Part shown: in pieces, positions 27,160 to 34,997 of the stretch
How positions within the stretch are numbered: position 1 is the first letter of the stretch
Layout of the letters: each line of letters starts with the position of its first letter
Source of the DNA: Gaetbulibacter sp. 4G1
GTDB taxonomy: Bacteria > Bacteroidota > Bacteroidia > Flavobacteriales > Flavobacteriaceae
DNA: 64,000 nt
Direction of reading: 5' to 3'
NCBI RefSeq assembly: GCF_002741945.1
Contig: NZ_MDVN01000024.1
Location: 248,001 to 312,000 of the forward strand
Translations under genes and position numbers: made by a program
Notes under the pieces: model-generated
Seen by the model: only the letters and a program-made list of their open reading frames with translations
The model's database searches: none
What the model was told of the DNA's origin: nothing

Positions 27160-28215
27160 TTAGAGACCTTTTGCCTTACTCAATATTTTAACAACTCGAC
27201 TATGTGTTATTTCTAACAAATTCCATTGATAACCTTCAAAATCGGTAGTATTCATAAATTGAATAACAACAGCATCAATATCTTTATGGTATTCTGCCAT
27301 ACATTGATAACCTGGGGCCAATCCTCCATGATTAAATTCATAAATAGACGCATAGATTTCCATTTCTTTTTCATTGAGCAATGATCCATCATTTAAAGCT
27401 CTTAAAAAGATGCCAACATCTTCTGCTGTAGCTATCATCATTCCATTATTCTCGTTTTTGAAGTCCTTTTTAATTCTAACATAATAACCGCTCATAACAT
27501 CGTCTAGATTTACGTCATCCAGTGATCCAAAAGTGTTTTTCAGCCCAAGAGGGACTAAAATCTCCTTCTTAAAATAGTCTTGACGACTACCTCCTGTAAC
27601 ATGTTCAATGATTCTTGAAAGCAATAAATAATTCGTGTTTGAATAACCATAACCTTTGTTTGGCTGAAAGTCTGCCGGTAAATCAAGAGCATATTCAAGT
27701 ACATCTATATCCGTATTTGGTTGATTTTTCCAAAACTCAGGATTGTCCGTGAAATTGGGAATGCCGCTTCGGTGTTGAACCATCATTCGTAAGGTGATTC
27801 CATCTGCATTTTCAATTCTTCCTGCAAGTTCTGGAAAATAATCAGTGAGTGTTTTGTCTAATGATAATTGATTGTTATGCGCTAATTTAGTGATAGCAAC
27901 TGCCACATATAACTTATCGATACTTGCAATTTTGAATAAAGCGTTTGGTTTAGCTGGTATTTTTTCTTCTTTATTATGATAACCAGCTGTATAGAATGCT
28001 GGTGGTTTGCCGGCTTCATCTACATATACAATAACACCATCAAAACCATAACTTAATGTTTGATCTACTTGCTCCTGAACCGTATGTGGTAAAGGTAATA
28101 TCCATGCTTTTACCAGAATCCAAGGTACAAACCATAAGGAAATAAAAGTTCCAGCAAATAATACAATTCTGAATATTTGCTTCCCTTTACTGGTCTTATT
28201 CTTAGTGTTTTTCAT
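27160..28215 (-). CDS. Beta-lactamase-fold serine hydrolase, membrane anchored
   Basis: After a basic start there is a hydrophobic anchor (IFRIVLFAGTFISLWFVPWI). The catalytic domain has SxxK in KIASIDKLYVAVA, the Y-x-N motif in GYGYSNTNYLLLS, and NHGGLAPGY as the HGG-type box. It is 351 residues, typical of the class C-like D-aminopeptidase/esterase family, probably active in the periplasm. It is a lone gene between R6 and R7, the second of three related enzymes in the island. Confidence 0.85.
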   Translation of the reverse strand: MKNTKNKTSKGKQIFRIVLFAGTFISLWFVPWILVKAWILPLPHTVQEQVDQTLSYGFDGVIVYVDEAGKPPAFYTAGYHNKEEKIPAKPNALFKIASIDKLYVAVAITKLAHNNQLSLDKTLTDYFPELAGRIENADGITLRMMVQHRSGIPNFTDNPEFWKNQPNTDIDVLEYALDLPADFQPNKGYGYSNTNYLLLSRIIEHVTGGSRQDYFKKEILVPLGLKNTFGSLDDVNLDDVMSGYYVRIKKDFKNENNGMMIATAEDVGIFLRALNDGSLLNEKEMEIYASIYEFNHGGLAPGYQCMAEYHKDIDAVVIQFMNTTDFEGYQWNLLEITHSRVVKILSKAKGL

Positions 28216-28246
28216 TTATCTATAATATAAATTATAATTTATGATA

Positions 28247-28254
28247 CAAATATA
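28247..28254 (-). promoter_or_regulatory. Possible -7 promoter element for the hydrolase
   Basis: TATATTTG on the minus strand matches TAnnTTTG, 32 bases before the start codon; no clear -33 box. Confidence 0.4.
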
Positions 28255-28344
28255 TTTTAGATAGTAATAAAAATTAATTGCGAATTACTGAACCGTTATA
28301 TCTTATGGATGAATTGATTTTGTTTGCTTAATAGGGTTATTAAT

Positions 28345-28505
28345 TAAAATACCAGGAAGTCCTGTAGACACAATAAACTATTATCTAGTGGCATTAAACT
28401 TTTGGGTTTTGAGCTTAGTGCCAAACAATGAACATCCTGCAATTTGTAGCTATAATTAGATACCTCTACCCTCCTCTTGCTTTACAAAAAATTTATGAGG
28501 GACAA
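28345..28505 (+). repeat. Repeat copy R7 (middle part and tail only)
   Basis: This copy begins at AAAATACCAGGAAG, continues with GACACAATAAACTATTATC, the CATTAAACTTTTGGG block and a partial forward motif (TTTGTAGCTATAATTAGA, 28444-28461), and ends with AAAAAATTTATGAGGG. It lacks the head, motif V and the second half of motif F. Confidence 0.75.
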
Positions 28506-28517
28506 ATTACAAATTAG

Positions 28518-29666
28518 TTAAAATAGAAATAACTTCATCATAATTTTTTTCCTCATTTTGTAATATGTATTTGAAATATCTTTGGTTCCTGAACGTAATC
28601 CTGTATTACAAAAAATAGCAATTGTCATTTTTTGTTTGGGGAAATAATATAAATCTGTAGTTATTCCTATACCTCTTCCAGAATGTCCCATTAAAAATTT
28701 ATAAGGAAAGCCTTTATCTGCCATTAATCCTAACCCATAATCGGGGTTTTTAGCATCATTCCATGTCATCATATCTTCAAGGGTCTCTTCTTTTAATATT
28801 TCTCCTTTTATTAATTTTTGAAGAAAACTCGCAGCTTCTTCAATTGGAGCATAAATACCATCATCACCACTATACCAGTTTGTGGTTTCTACAGTTTCAT
28901 TAGAGAGGTTCTCAATAACGTTATCTTTATTAATATCACCATAATGGTTCACTAAATTATTAGGTGGTGTTTGTTTGTAATACGAGTTAGAAAATCCATT
29001 GTTAGTTAAAATGTTTTTTCTTAAATATGCTTCATGCCCTTCAGGAAGTATACTATCCATTATCATTGTTAGTAATAAATAGTTTGTACTACTATATTGA
29101 TAGGTTCCAAGGGGTTTTGTATGTGGGTAGACACCATAGGCGTATCTTCTTAAGGCATTCATATGCGATAAAGTATCTAACTTTAATTTACCTGTTAAAT
29201 ATAACTCATTTAATACTGGATGTCTATTGTAATTATGAAACCCAGAAGTATGACCTAAAAGATGTTTTATAGTTACTTCTTTAGCATTCGGAATACTATC
29301 TGTAATTTCTTGTGGTAAATATTTTTTAATTTTATCATTCAATCCTAATTTTCCATCTTCAATAAGTTTTAATACTGCAACTGCATTATATGTTTTTCCT
29401 ATGCTTGCTAACGAAAAAATATCTTCCTTTTTAATAAGAATTTTATTTTCTATATCTGAATAGCCTGATACTCCAATCCATTTGCCATATTTTGGGCTGT
29501 TGATATAAATTACAACTCCTGCTAATTTTTCTGCAGTTGCACTATCCATATATTTCTGAACTTTATTTAATTTTTGATGTGGTGTTTGAGAAGTTGCAGA
29601 ATAGATAAAAATACCAGAAAGTGCAATTAAACAAATAATGATGAGTTTTGATTTTGATAATTTCAT
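28518..29666 (-). CDS. Beta-lactamase-fold serine hydrolase, exported
   Basis: Class C beta-lactamase-like fold with SxxK in SLASIGKTYNAVAVL, YQYSSTNYLLL as the Y-x-N region, and MGHSGRGIGI in place of the HGG box. The start is set at 29666 (MKLSKSKLIIICLIALSG, a normal signal peptide), because the longer frame from 29711 adds an unlikely extension. Third serine hydrolase of this island. It is probably co-oriented with the membrane LytTR protein upstream. Confidence 0.85.
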   Translation of the reverse strand: MKLSKSKLIIICLIALSGIFIYSATSQTPHQKLNKVQKYMDSATAEKLAGVVIYINSPKYGKWIGVSGYSDIENKILIKKEDIFSLASIGKTYNAVAVLKLIEDGKLGLNDKIKKYLPQEITDSIPNAKEVTIKHLLGHTSGFHNYNRHPVLNELYLTGKLKLDTLSHMNALRRYAYGVYPHTKPLGTYQYSSTNYLLLTMIMDSILPEGHEAYLRKNILTNNGFSNSYYKQTPPNNLVNHYGDINKDNVIENLSNETVETTNWYSGDDGIYAPIEEAASFLQKLIKGEILKEETLEDMMTWNDAKNPDYGLGLMADKGFPYKFLMGHSGRGIGITTDLYYFPKQKMTIAIFCNTGLRSGTKDISNTYYKMRKKIMMKLFLF

Positions 29667-29765
29667 TGTTCTTTTTTTAAGGTTACTAAACAAAGAAATA
29701 AAAAGAAACACCTTTGAAGCAATGAAAATACTATCAAAATACTTGAGTTGCTATCAAAAAGCAAT

Positions 29766-30593
29766 TCAATTGCTATTGTACCATTTTCTAAATTGAGATG
29801 CTTTAGGTCGGCTTACGGTTAATGTATTGTCTGCAAGCAGTTTTTCATTAAGTTTCACATCAATTTTACCATAAGTAGCTGAAGAAATTGAAACTATGAT
29901 ATCCTTTCTCAAAACCGTATTACGCGTTGCTTGAAAAAACAAAAAATCAGGAAGTAGCATTTTTAAATTGTTTAATTTTCCTTGATATACTCCTTTATTA
30001 TCTGTTTCAAAATATACCCAGACTATACCATACTCTATTCTTGCAAGTTGTATATCATTTACATTAATTCTATAGATGTTATTATTTTTCAACAACTCAA
30101 TTTGTTGTTCTGATTTCCCAATTTCTGATTTTAACTCATCGAATTTCTTCGTAGAATCCGCAAGATGAATTTCTGCTTTACTCCAATTATTGTAGAAATG
30201 AGTAGCCCATTTAAGTACTGTTAACAAAAAGGCTAGAATAAGAACACTCAAATTGATAATCAATAATTCATTTAGCGTATGAAAACCATCGCCAATTATC
30301 CATAGATATATATTTCCAAGAACATTGAGTATTAAGGCTAGAGATATAGTTAAATAAATTAAATGATAAATAAAACGCTTCCTAAAATTATGCGTCCAAC
30401 TAATTTTTTTATCAAGAACCATATTAATTTTTCGATTTACTTCTGTTACCACAAAAGCAAACATGAAGGCTACTAAAAACTCATTTAAGAGAAAGTCAGG
30501 GTTTTTGGGGTCAAAAATGTAATTAATTATTATGTTCGCTATTCCCCCCAATAATATTGGTTCTAATACTCTCCAAAAGTCAAAATTCTTCAA
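29766..30593 (-). CDS. Membrane-bound LytTR DNA-binding protein
   Basis: The N-terminal half has about four hydrophobic helices (near residues 10-25, 38-50, 68-95 and 105-125), then a helical linker, and residues 180-275 form a LytTR domain (INVNDIQLARIEYGIVWVYF, FFQATRNTVL, VKLNEKLLADNTLTVSRPK). No receiver domain is present, so it is a one-component membrane regulator. It precedes a serine hydrolase gene on the same strand and may control it. Confidence 0.75.
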   Translation of the reverse strand: MKNFDFWRVLEPILLGGIANIIINYIFDPKNPDFLLNEFLVAFMFAFVVTEVNRKINMVLDKKISWTHNFRKRFIYHLIYLTISLALILNVLGNIYLWIIGDGFHTLNELLIINLSVLILAFLLTVLKWATHFYNNWSKAEIHLADSTKKFDELKSEIGKSEQQIELLKNNNIYRINVNDIQLARIEYGIVWVYFETDNKGVYQGKLNNLKMLLPDFLFFQATRNTVLRKDIIVSISSATYGKIDVKLNEKLLADNTLTVSRPKASQFRKWYNSN

Positions 30594-30641
30594 AATAAAA
30601 ATTATCTTTTTTTAAAGTTAAAACAAATAACTGAAATCTCA

Positions 30642-30826
30642 TTCCACACATTTTATACTTCCCCCTTACGTCGTCGTATAAAAAGTGTTCCATTTACATT
30701 GTAAAAAACATTTAGAAATATTTTTTTTCAAGAAAATAGAAACTCAAGCAGCAACTTTCGCTATTGCCAAAGCTCAAGTTACAAAACACAAGGATATAAT
30801 ATAAAATATCTCAGGAAGTCATGCTT
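30642..30826 (+). repeat. Repeat copy R8 (head, V-F fused remnant)
   Basis: This copy has the head (ATTCCACACATTTTATAC and GTCGTCGTATAAAAAGTG, 30642-30695) and the pre-V hairpin block (AACTTTCGCT ... AAAGCTCAAGTT). GTTACAAAACAC then TATAATATAAAATATCTC reads as motif V collapsed directly onto the right half of motif F, followed by AGGAAGTC. The remainder up to the DUF2490 gene (30827-30977) shows no gene or repeat block. Confidence 0.75.
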
Positions 30827-30977
30827 CATTTATACAACTTCTAAAGACTATTAAAGTTAATTCCTAAAAGTTTAACACGTTTAGATTTCCGATTTCTACA
30901 CCTGTAAGTGAGCCTTTTTTTCGCTTTATAACTTGCTATTCTGAAACTTTGCATTGTCAAATTAAAACATAAAGACA

Positions 30978-31688
30978 ATGAAAAAAATCATTATTTATCT
31001 GTTTCTATCCATCCCCATATTTACGATAGCACAGACCCAAGAAAAGTATAGTTCTTGGAATTCACTAATTGTTGACTTTCAACTCAACGATAACTTTTAC
31101 CTCAAAAATGAAGCTCATGTTAGGCGAACCAATTTTCTTTCAGACTGGCAGCAAATACTTGTGAGGCCTTCGTTTCATTATAAATATAACGAAACGGTCG
31201 ATTTTGCTGTTGGATATACCTATTCAAGAAATTACAGAAGTACGAGCAACTTCAATGAAAACGATGCTTGGCAACAATTACAACTTGCCCATAAATCAGG
31301 CAAATCTTCTTTCAAACATCGTTTTCGCCTGGAACAGCGATTTATTGAAAAAGTGTTACAAATGCCTAACGGCAACTATGATATAGATAGTACCGATTTT
31401 AAAATGCGATTTCGTTACCGCTTCACATGGAGTATGCCTTTGTTTAAAATCACAGAAGGTAAAAACATTGGGATAACCGCTTTTGATGAAATATGGCTCA
31501 ATACAGACAAAGGTACCGTTCCAAGAAGCATCAATCAAAATTGGTTTTATGCCGGACTCACATATCCCCTGTCTAAAAAAGCTTCAATAGGAATAGGCTA
31601 CTTGGATGCTTTTGCGCCTGCAGGTAATAGTAACCATAACTTCATCAACAACAACATTTTACAAACTACCATAAAATACCATTTATAA
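30978..31688 (+). CDS. DUF2490 outer-membrane beta-barrel protein
   Basis: This 236-residue protein has a signal peptide (MKKIIIYLFLSIPIFTIAQ) and many amphipathic strands (WNSLIVDFQLNDNFYLKNEA, FHYKYNETVDFAVGYTYSRN, FKHRFRLEQRFI, KMRFRYRF, ASIGIGYLDAF), typical of DUF2490, a predicted outer-membrane barrel. Function unknown. It heads the plus-strand module that includes carbonic anhydrase. Confidence 0.8.
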   Translation: MKKIIIYLFLSIPIFTIAQTQEKYSSWNSLIVDFQLNDNFYLKNEAHVRRTNFLSDWQQILVRPSFHYKYNETVDFAVGYTYSRNYRSTSNFNENDAWQQLQLAHKSGKSSFKHRFRLEQRFIEKVLQMPNGNYDIDSTDFKMRFRYRFTWSMPLFKITEGKNIGITAFDEIWLNTDKGTVPRSINQNWFYAGLTYPLSKKASIGIGYLDAFAPAGNSNHNFINNNILQTTIKYHL

Positions 31689-31752
31689 ATTAAAAACAAT
31701 TAAAATGAAACCACAGATTCACAAATACCAATTAAAGTTAACTAAGAAAACA

Positions 31753-32532
31753 ATGAGTAAAAGAGTAAAAACAATATTAGTTTGCGCATTATGTGCCTTA
31801 GCATTCGCTTGTAAAAGTAATCAAGGATATAAAACTCATAACGATGAGCTTCACTGGAGTTATCAAGGAGAAACGGGTCCCGAACATTGGGCAGAATTTG
31901 AAAAAGACTCAGATTGTGGAGGAAAACACCAATCTCCCATTAATATAATAAGTACCGATGCAACCGTAGATAATACGTTAAAAGATCTAGATATACATTA
32001 CGCAACCAATACAAAAATTCACGAAGTAGTGAATAACGGGCATTCCATTCAATATAATTTTGAACCAGGAGATTACTTAAATTATAAAGGAGATAAGTAT
32101 GAACTGAAGCAGATACACTTTCATGAAGCATCAGAACATACCATAGATGGTATTCGTTACCCAATGGTCATTCATATGGTACATGTAAGTGATAACAATC
32201 AGTTTGTAGTACTCGCAGTTATGGTAAAGGAAGGCCAAAATAGTGAGCCATTTACATTCTTAGAAAGCTATCTACCGTTAAAAACAGGACAAACAAAAAC
32301 AATAGATGCTTCATTTGATTTAAATAAAAACTTACCAAATAACAAAGGCTATTATAATTATATAGGCTCCTTAACCACCCCGCCATGTACTGAAGGTGTA
32401 AATTGGTTTGTATTTAAAAACCCAATTACGGTCTCGTTAAAACAGGTAAAAGAACTACAAAAATTAATGCCACTTAATAATTATAGAAATGAACAACCTT
32501 TAAACGACCGGGTAGTAAAACAAACAAAATAA
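31753..32532 (+). CDS. Alpha-class carbonic anhydrase, lipoprotein
   Basis: This zinc enzyme interconverts CO2 and bicarbonate in the periplasm. HWSYQGETGPEHW at the N-terminus, KHQSPINI, the zinc ligand pair in QIHFHEASEH, the third His in VIHMVHV and LTTPPCTEGVNW are the alpha-CA hallmarks. The start is set at 31753 because it gives a lipoprotein signal ending LAFACKS; the longer frame from 31705 adds 16 charged residues. It lies between the DUF2490 gene and an unrecognised 137-residue gene. Confidence 0.93.
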   Translation: MSKRVKTILVCALCALAFACKSNQGYKTHNDELHWSYQGETGPEHWAEFEKDSDCGGKHQSPINIISTDATVDNTLKDLDIHYATNTKIHEVVNNGHSIQYNFEPGDYLNYKGDKYELKQIHFHEASEHTIDGIRYPMVIHMVHVSDNNQFVVLAVMVKEGQNSEPFTFLESYLPLKTGQTKTIDASFDLNKNLPNNKGYYNYIGSLTTPPCTEGVNWFVFKNPITVSLKQVKELQKLMPLNNYRNEQPLNDRVVKQTK

Positions 32533-32546
32533 GAATAAAAGAAAAA

Positions 32547-32960
32547 ATGGGATTATTAAAAATTGGGTTATTGAAAATAGATAGCAAAGAAGCTATAATC
32601 TACCAATTTATATCTAAAAAACAGGATGATATCGCATACCACCATGAGGGCAATTGGCTTTTATTAAAAAAGGAGAAGATGAATTCAATAAGACACAACC
32701 AGATTGATGAGCATCATTATTTTGAAAAAGTGATAAAAGGAGTTAAAACCTTTAAAGTATTGATTATGGCAACACATGGAAAAGGCCATGCCAATGAAGG
32801 CGCAAAATTTGAAGCTCACCTATACAAGCATCATAAAAATATGCGGAATATATTTTTTGGTTATGTAACAACAGACAACCATAAAACCGAAAATCAATTA
32901 CTTGCAGAAGCAGATGCTTTTTTAGAAAAACTTGATTTAAAAATAAAGGAGAAAATTTAA
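32547..32960 (+). CDS. Hypothetical protein, 137 residues
   Basis: I do not recognise the family. It is soluble, has no signal peptide and is rich in Lys and His. It contains KVLIMATHGKGHANEGAKFE and IFFGYVTTDNHKTENQLL, which look like strand-helix elements of an alpha/beta domain. It follows the carbonic anhydrase gene by 14 bases and precedes a strong terminator, so it is the last gene of that transcript. Confidence 0.6.
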   Translation: MGLLKIGLLKIDSKEAIIYQFISKKQDDIAYHHEGNWLLLKKEKMNSIRHNQIDEHHYFEKVIKGVKTFKVLIMATHGKGHANEGAKFEAHLYKHHKNMRNIFFGYVTTDNHKTENQLLAEADAFLEKLDLKIKEKI

Positions 32961-33011
32961 TTTTTTAACTTAGATAAAAACCTTTTTATCATAAAGTTGT
33001 ACCTTTAAAGC

Positions 33012-33054
33012 CTGTGAATCTTGACTTTAAAAATCAAGATTCACAGCTTTTTTT
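33012..33054 (+). terminator. Strong terminator abutting the AraC start codon
   Basis: Perfect 13-base arms (33012-33024 and 33034-33046, arm CTGTGAATCTTGA) with a 9-base loop, followed by C and seven T. The ATG of the AraC gene is the very next codon at 33055. Confidence 0.92.
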
Positions 33055-34173
33055 ATGGAAATTAATTACAATTTTATTAGCATTATAGACCTTCTTGGTG
33101 TTATCCAAGGCTTACTCTTTGGGGGCATGCTTTTGCTGTTACACTCAAAAAAGAACAGGCCCACTTTATATTTAGGAATTTTTATTCTGCTATTTTCATT
33201 AGAGCCTATTCCCAACATCTTAAATGATTTAGGGCTCCTTCAAGTATATCCGCATCTAGAACTATTACCCGTTCATTTTCATTTTTTGGCCTACCCCTTA
33301 TTCTATATTTATATTCAAAAAATATCAGTATTTGGTAATAAAACACCTAGTTACTGGACATTAATACCTGGTATTTTAGAAGTTCTTATTGGTATTGTAA
33401 TATTCTTACTCCCAACCCATATAAAACTAAGTTTAAAAACATCTTTGTTTGCCGTTGTTTATTTTATTCTAGGTCTGGGGTATTCCATTTGGATTGGAGT
33501 ATTAATTATTAGGTGGATACAAATCCATAAGAAAGAAATAGAAAATCAATTTTCCGTTATTTTTCAAAAGCAATTAAATTGGGCCCGTTTTTTTACATAT
33601 GCCAGTATTGGCTTTCAATTATTGTTAATTATAAACTTTTTTATTGATAACAAACAATGGTATTATTTTATTGTTGTTATTAATGTGATACTTATATATT
33701 GGGTATCATTTAAAGGTATTGTACAAGAGAATATCACTTCCCTTTTTTCAGTTTTCTCTCAATTTGACAAAGAACCTTTACCAAATGCAACAACAACTAC
33801 TGCTGAAGTAAAACAATCTGAATTTATGACTTCTGAAGTAATGTCAGAAATCATTGAAACAGTTGAAACCTATATCAAGAATTCACAATGTTTTACAAAA
33901 GACAACCTTACAATTATAGACATTGCAGAGGCCACCAACATACACCCAAAACGTATTTCGTATGCTTTAAATAATCAAAAAGGCGTCAATTTTAATACCT
34001 ACATCAATAAATTTAGGGTAGAAAGGGCTAAAGAATTATTTGAGAACGAGGGCAATAACAACCTTTCGGTTGAAGGTATAGGGATGGAAGCAGGCTTTCA
34101 TTCAAAAGCCACCTTTTACGGTGCATTTAAAAAATTTGAAGGCTGCACACCTGCCAGTTTCAGAAACACTTAA
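33055..34173 (+). CDS. AraC-family regulator with membrane-spanning N-terminus
   Basis: The N-terminal 225 residues carry about seven hydrophobic helices (the first at ISIIDLLGVIQGLLFGGMLLLL). The C-terminal 100 residues are an AraC HTH: FTKDNLTIIDIAEATNIHPK for the first helix-turn-helix and GIGMEAGFHSKATFYGAFKK for the second. This membrane AraC type is common in Flavobacteriia. It precedes the HYC_CC_PP and copper genes and may regulate them. The start is odd because a terminator hairpin ends one base before it. Confidence 0.85.
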   Translation: MEINYNFISIIDLLGVIQGLLFGGMLLLLHSKKNRPTLYLGIFILLFSLEPIPNILNDLGLLQVYPHLELLPVHFHFLAYPLFYIYIQKISVFGNKTPSYWTLIPGILEVLIGIVIFLLPTHIKLSLKTSLFAVVYFILGLGYSIWIGVLIIRWIQIHKKEIENQFSVIFQKQLNWARFFTYASIGFQLLLIINFFIDNKQWYYFIVVINVILIYWVSFKGIVQENITSLFSVFSQFDKEPLPNATTTTAEVKQSEFMTSEVMSEIIETVETYIKNSQCFTKDNLTIIDIAEATNIHPKRISYALNNQKGVNFNTYINKFRVERAKELFENEGNNNLSVEGIGMEAGFHSKATFYGAFKKFEGCTPASFRNT

Positions 34174-34321
34174 ATATATTTTGATTCATTTTTGTTTTGA
34201 TTTCCGAAATTTAAACACATCATGCCAATAATTTCATAGAAAACAATCAATTCTTTAAGAACTTTACATCAAGAATTTTAGAATAGTTTTTTTATTGTTG
34301 TTTTTAAGATGATTGGTGATT

Positions 34322-34374
34322 AAAAGCCTTTCAATCACGTTATTTTGAATGATAACTATTGAAAGGTTTTTATT
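34322..34374 (+). terminator. Probable terminator after the AraC gene
   Basis: AAAGCCTTTCAAT (from 34323) pairs with ATTGAAAGGTTTT (34358-34370) through one G-U pair, with a 22-base loop, followed by a T-rich stretch. Confidence 0.6.
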
Positions 34375-34458
34375 TTTAATGCTTTCAGATTTTGCTGAAA
34401 CGGTTTAGAAAAACTACGTTAGTTAACAAATAATTCACTAAAGTATATTAGATTTTTT

Positions 34459-34466
34459 TAACTTTG
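34459..34466 (+). promoter_or_regulatory. -7 promoter element before the HYC_CC_PP gene
   Basis: TAACTTTG fits TAnnTTTG and ends 10 bases before the start codon at 34477. The -33 box is not clear. Confidence 0.45.
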
Positions 34467-34476
34467 CAGTTAGCTT

Positions 34477-34890
34477 ATGAAACAAGTATCTCATAAAATA
34501 GCATCTTTTATAATGGCCTTTGTAGTATTGTTCTCTACAATGTCATTCACTATTAATATGCATTATTGTGGCGATACTTTAGTAGAAACCTCCCTGTTTC
34601 ATGAAGCCAAAGGGTGTGGCATGGAAATGGACAAACCCTCAACCCAAGGTTGCGCTATCACAAAAAAGAATTGTTGCGACGATAAACAATTAGTTGTTGC
34701 CGGTCAAGACGAATTACAATTACATGTAGACAAAATTACGTTTGAGCAACAAGTATTCATAGCCTCATTTGTTTACACCTATATCAACCTTTTTGAAGGA
34801 TTAGATAAAAACGTATCCACTTACAAAGAGTATAAACCGCCACTCGTCATAAGGCGTATCTACAAGATTGACGAGACCTATTTAATTTGA
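34477..34890 (+). CDS. HYC_CC_PP-family exported protein
   Basis: This 137-residue protein has a signal-like N-terminus (IASFIMAFVVLFSTMSFTI) followed by the family-defining HYC (NMHYCGD), CC (KNCCDD) and PP (YKPPLVIRR) motifs. Additional Cys and Met residues (GCGMEM) suggest metal binding. Such genes commonly stand upstream of RND metal-efflux genes in Bacteroidota. It begins the copper/silver module; a role in metal sensing or trafficking is inferred. Confidence 0.85.
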   Translation: MKQVSHKIASFIMAFVVLFSTMSFTINMHYCGDTLVETSLFHEAKGCGMEMDKPSTQGCAITKKNCCDDKQLVVAGQDELQLHVDKITFEQQVFIASFVYTYINLFEGLDKNVSTYKEYKPPLVIRRIYKIDETYLI

Positions 34891-34997
34891 TTTTTAAACT
34901 TTAGACTGTGTTATTCTATGGCTTCATGCTATACGGATAATTTGCTGTATTCGGTGTTTTAAAACACCAATGTCTAACTGTTTAATAATCAAAGCCA

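Larger units (their letters stand above)
34174..34476. other. Intergenic region before the copper module
   Basis: This is a 303-base gap without a gene or repeat copy. It holds an imperfect hairpin with a T run (34322-34374) and a -7-like TAACTTTG (34459-34466). Nothing else was recognised. Confidence 0.5.

Noticed and set aside
34953-34968. Palindrome GGTGTTTTAAAACACC before cusA as a terminator
   Set aside because: It is a perfect 16-base palindrome but has no loop and no T run. It could be an operator, but nothing supports a specific regulator.
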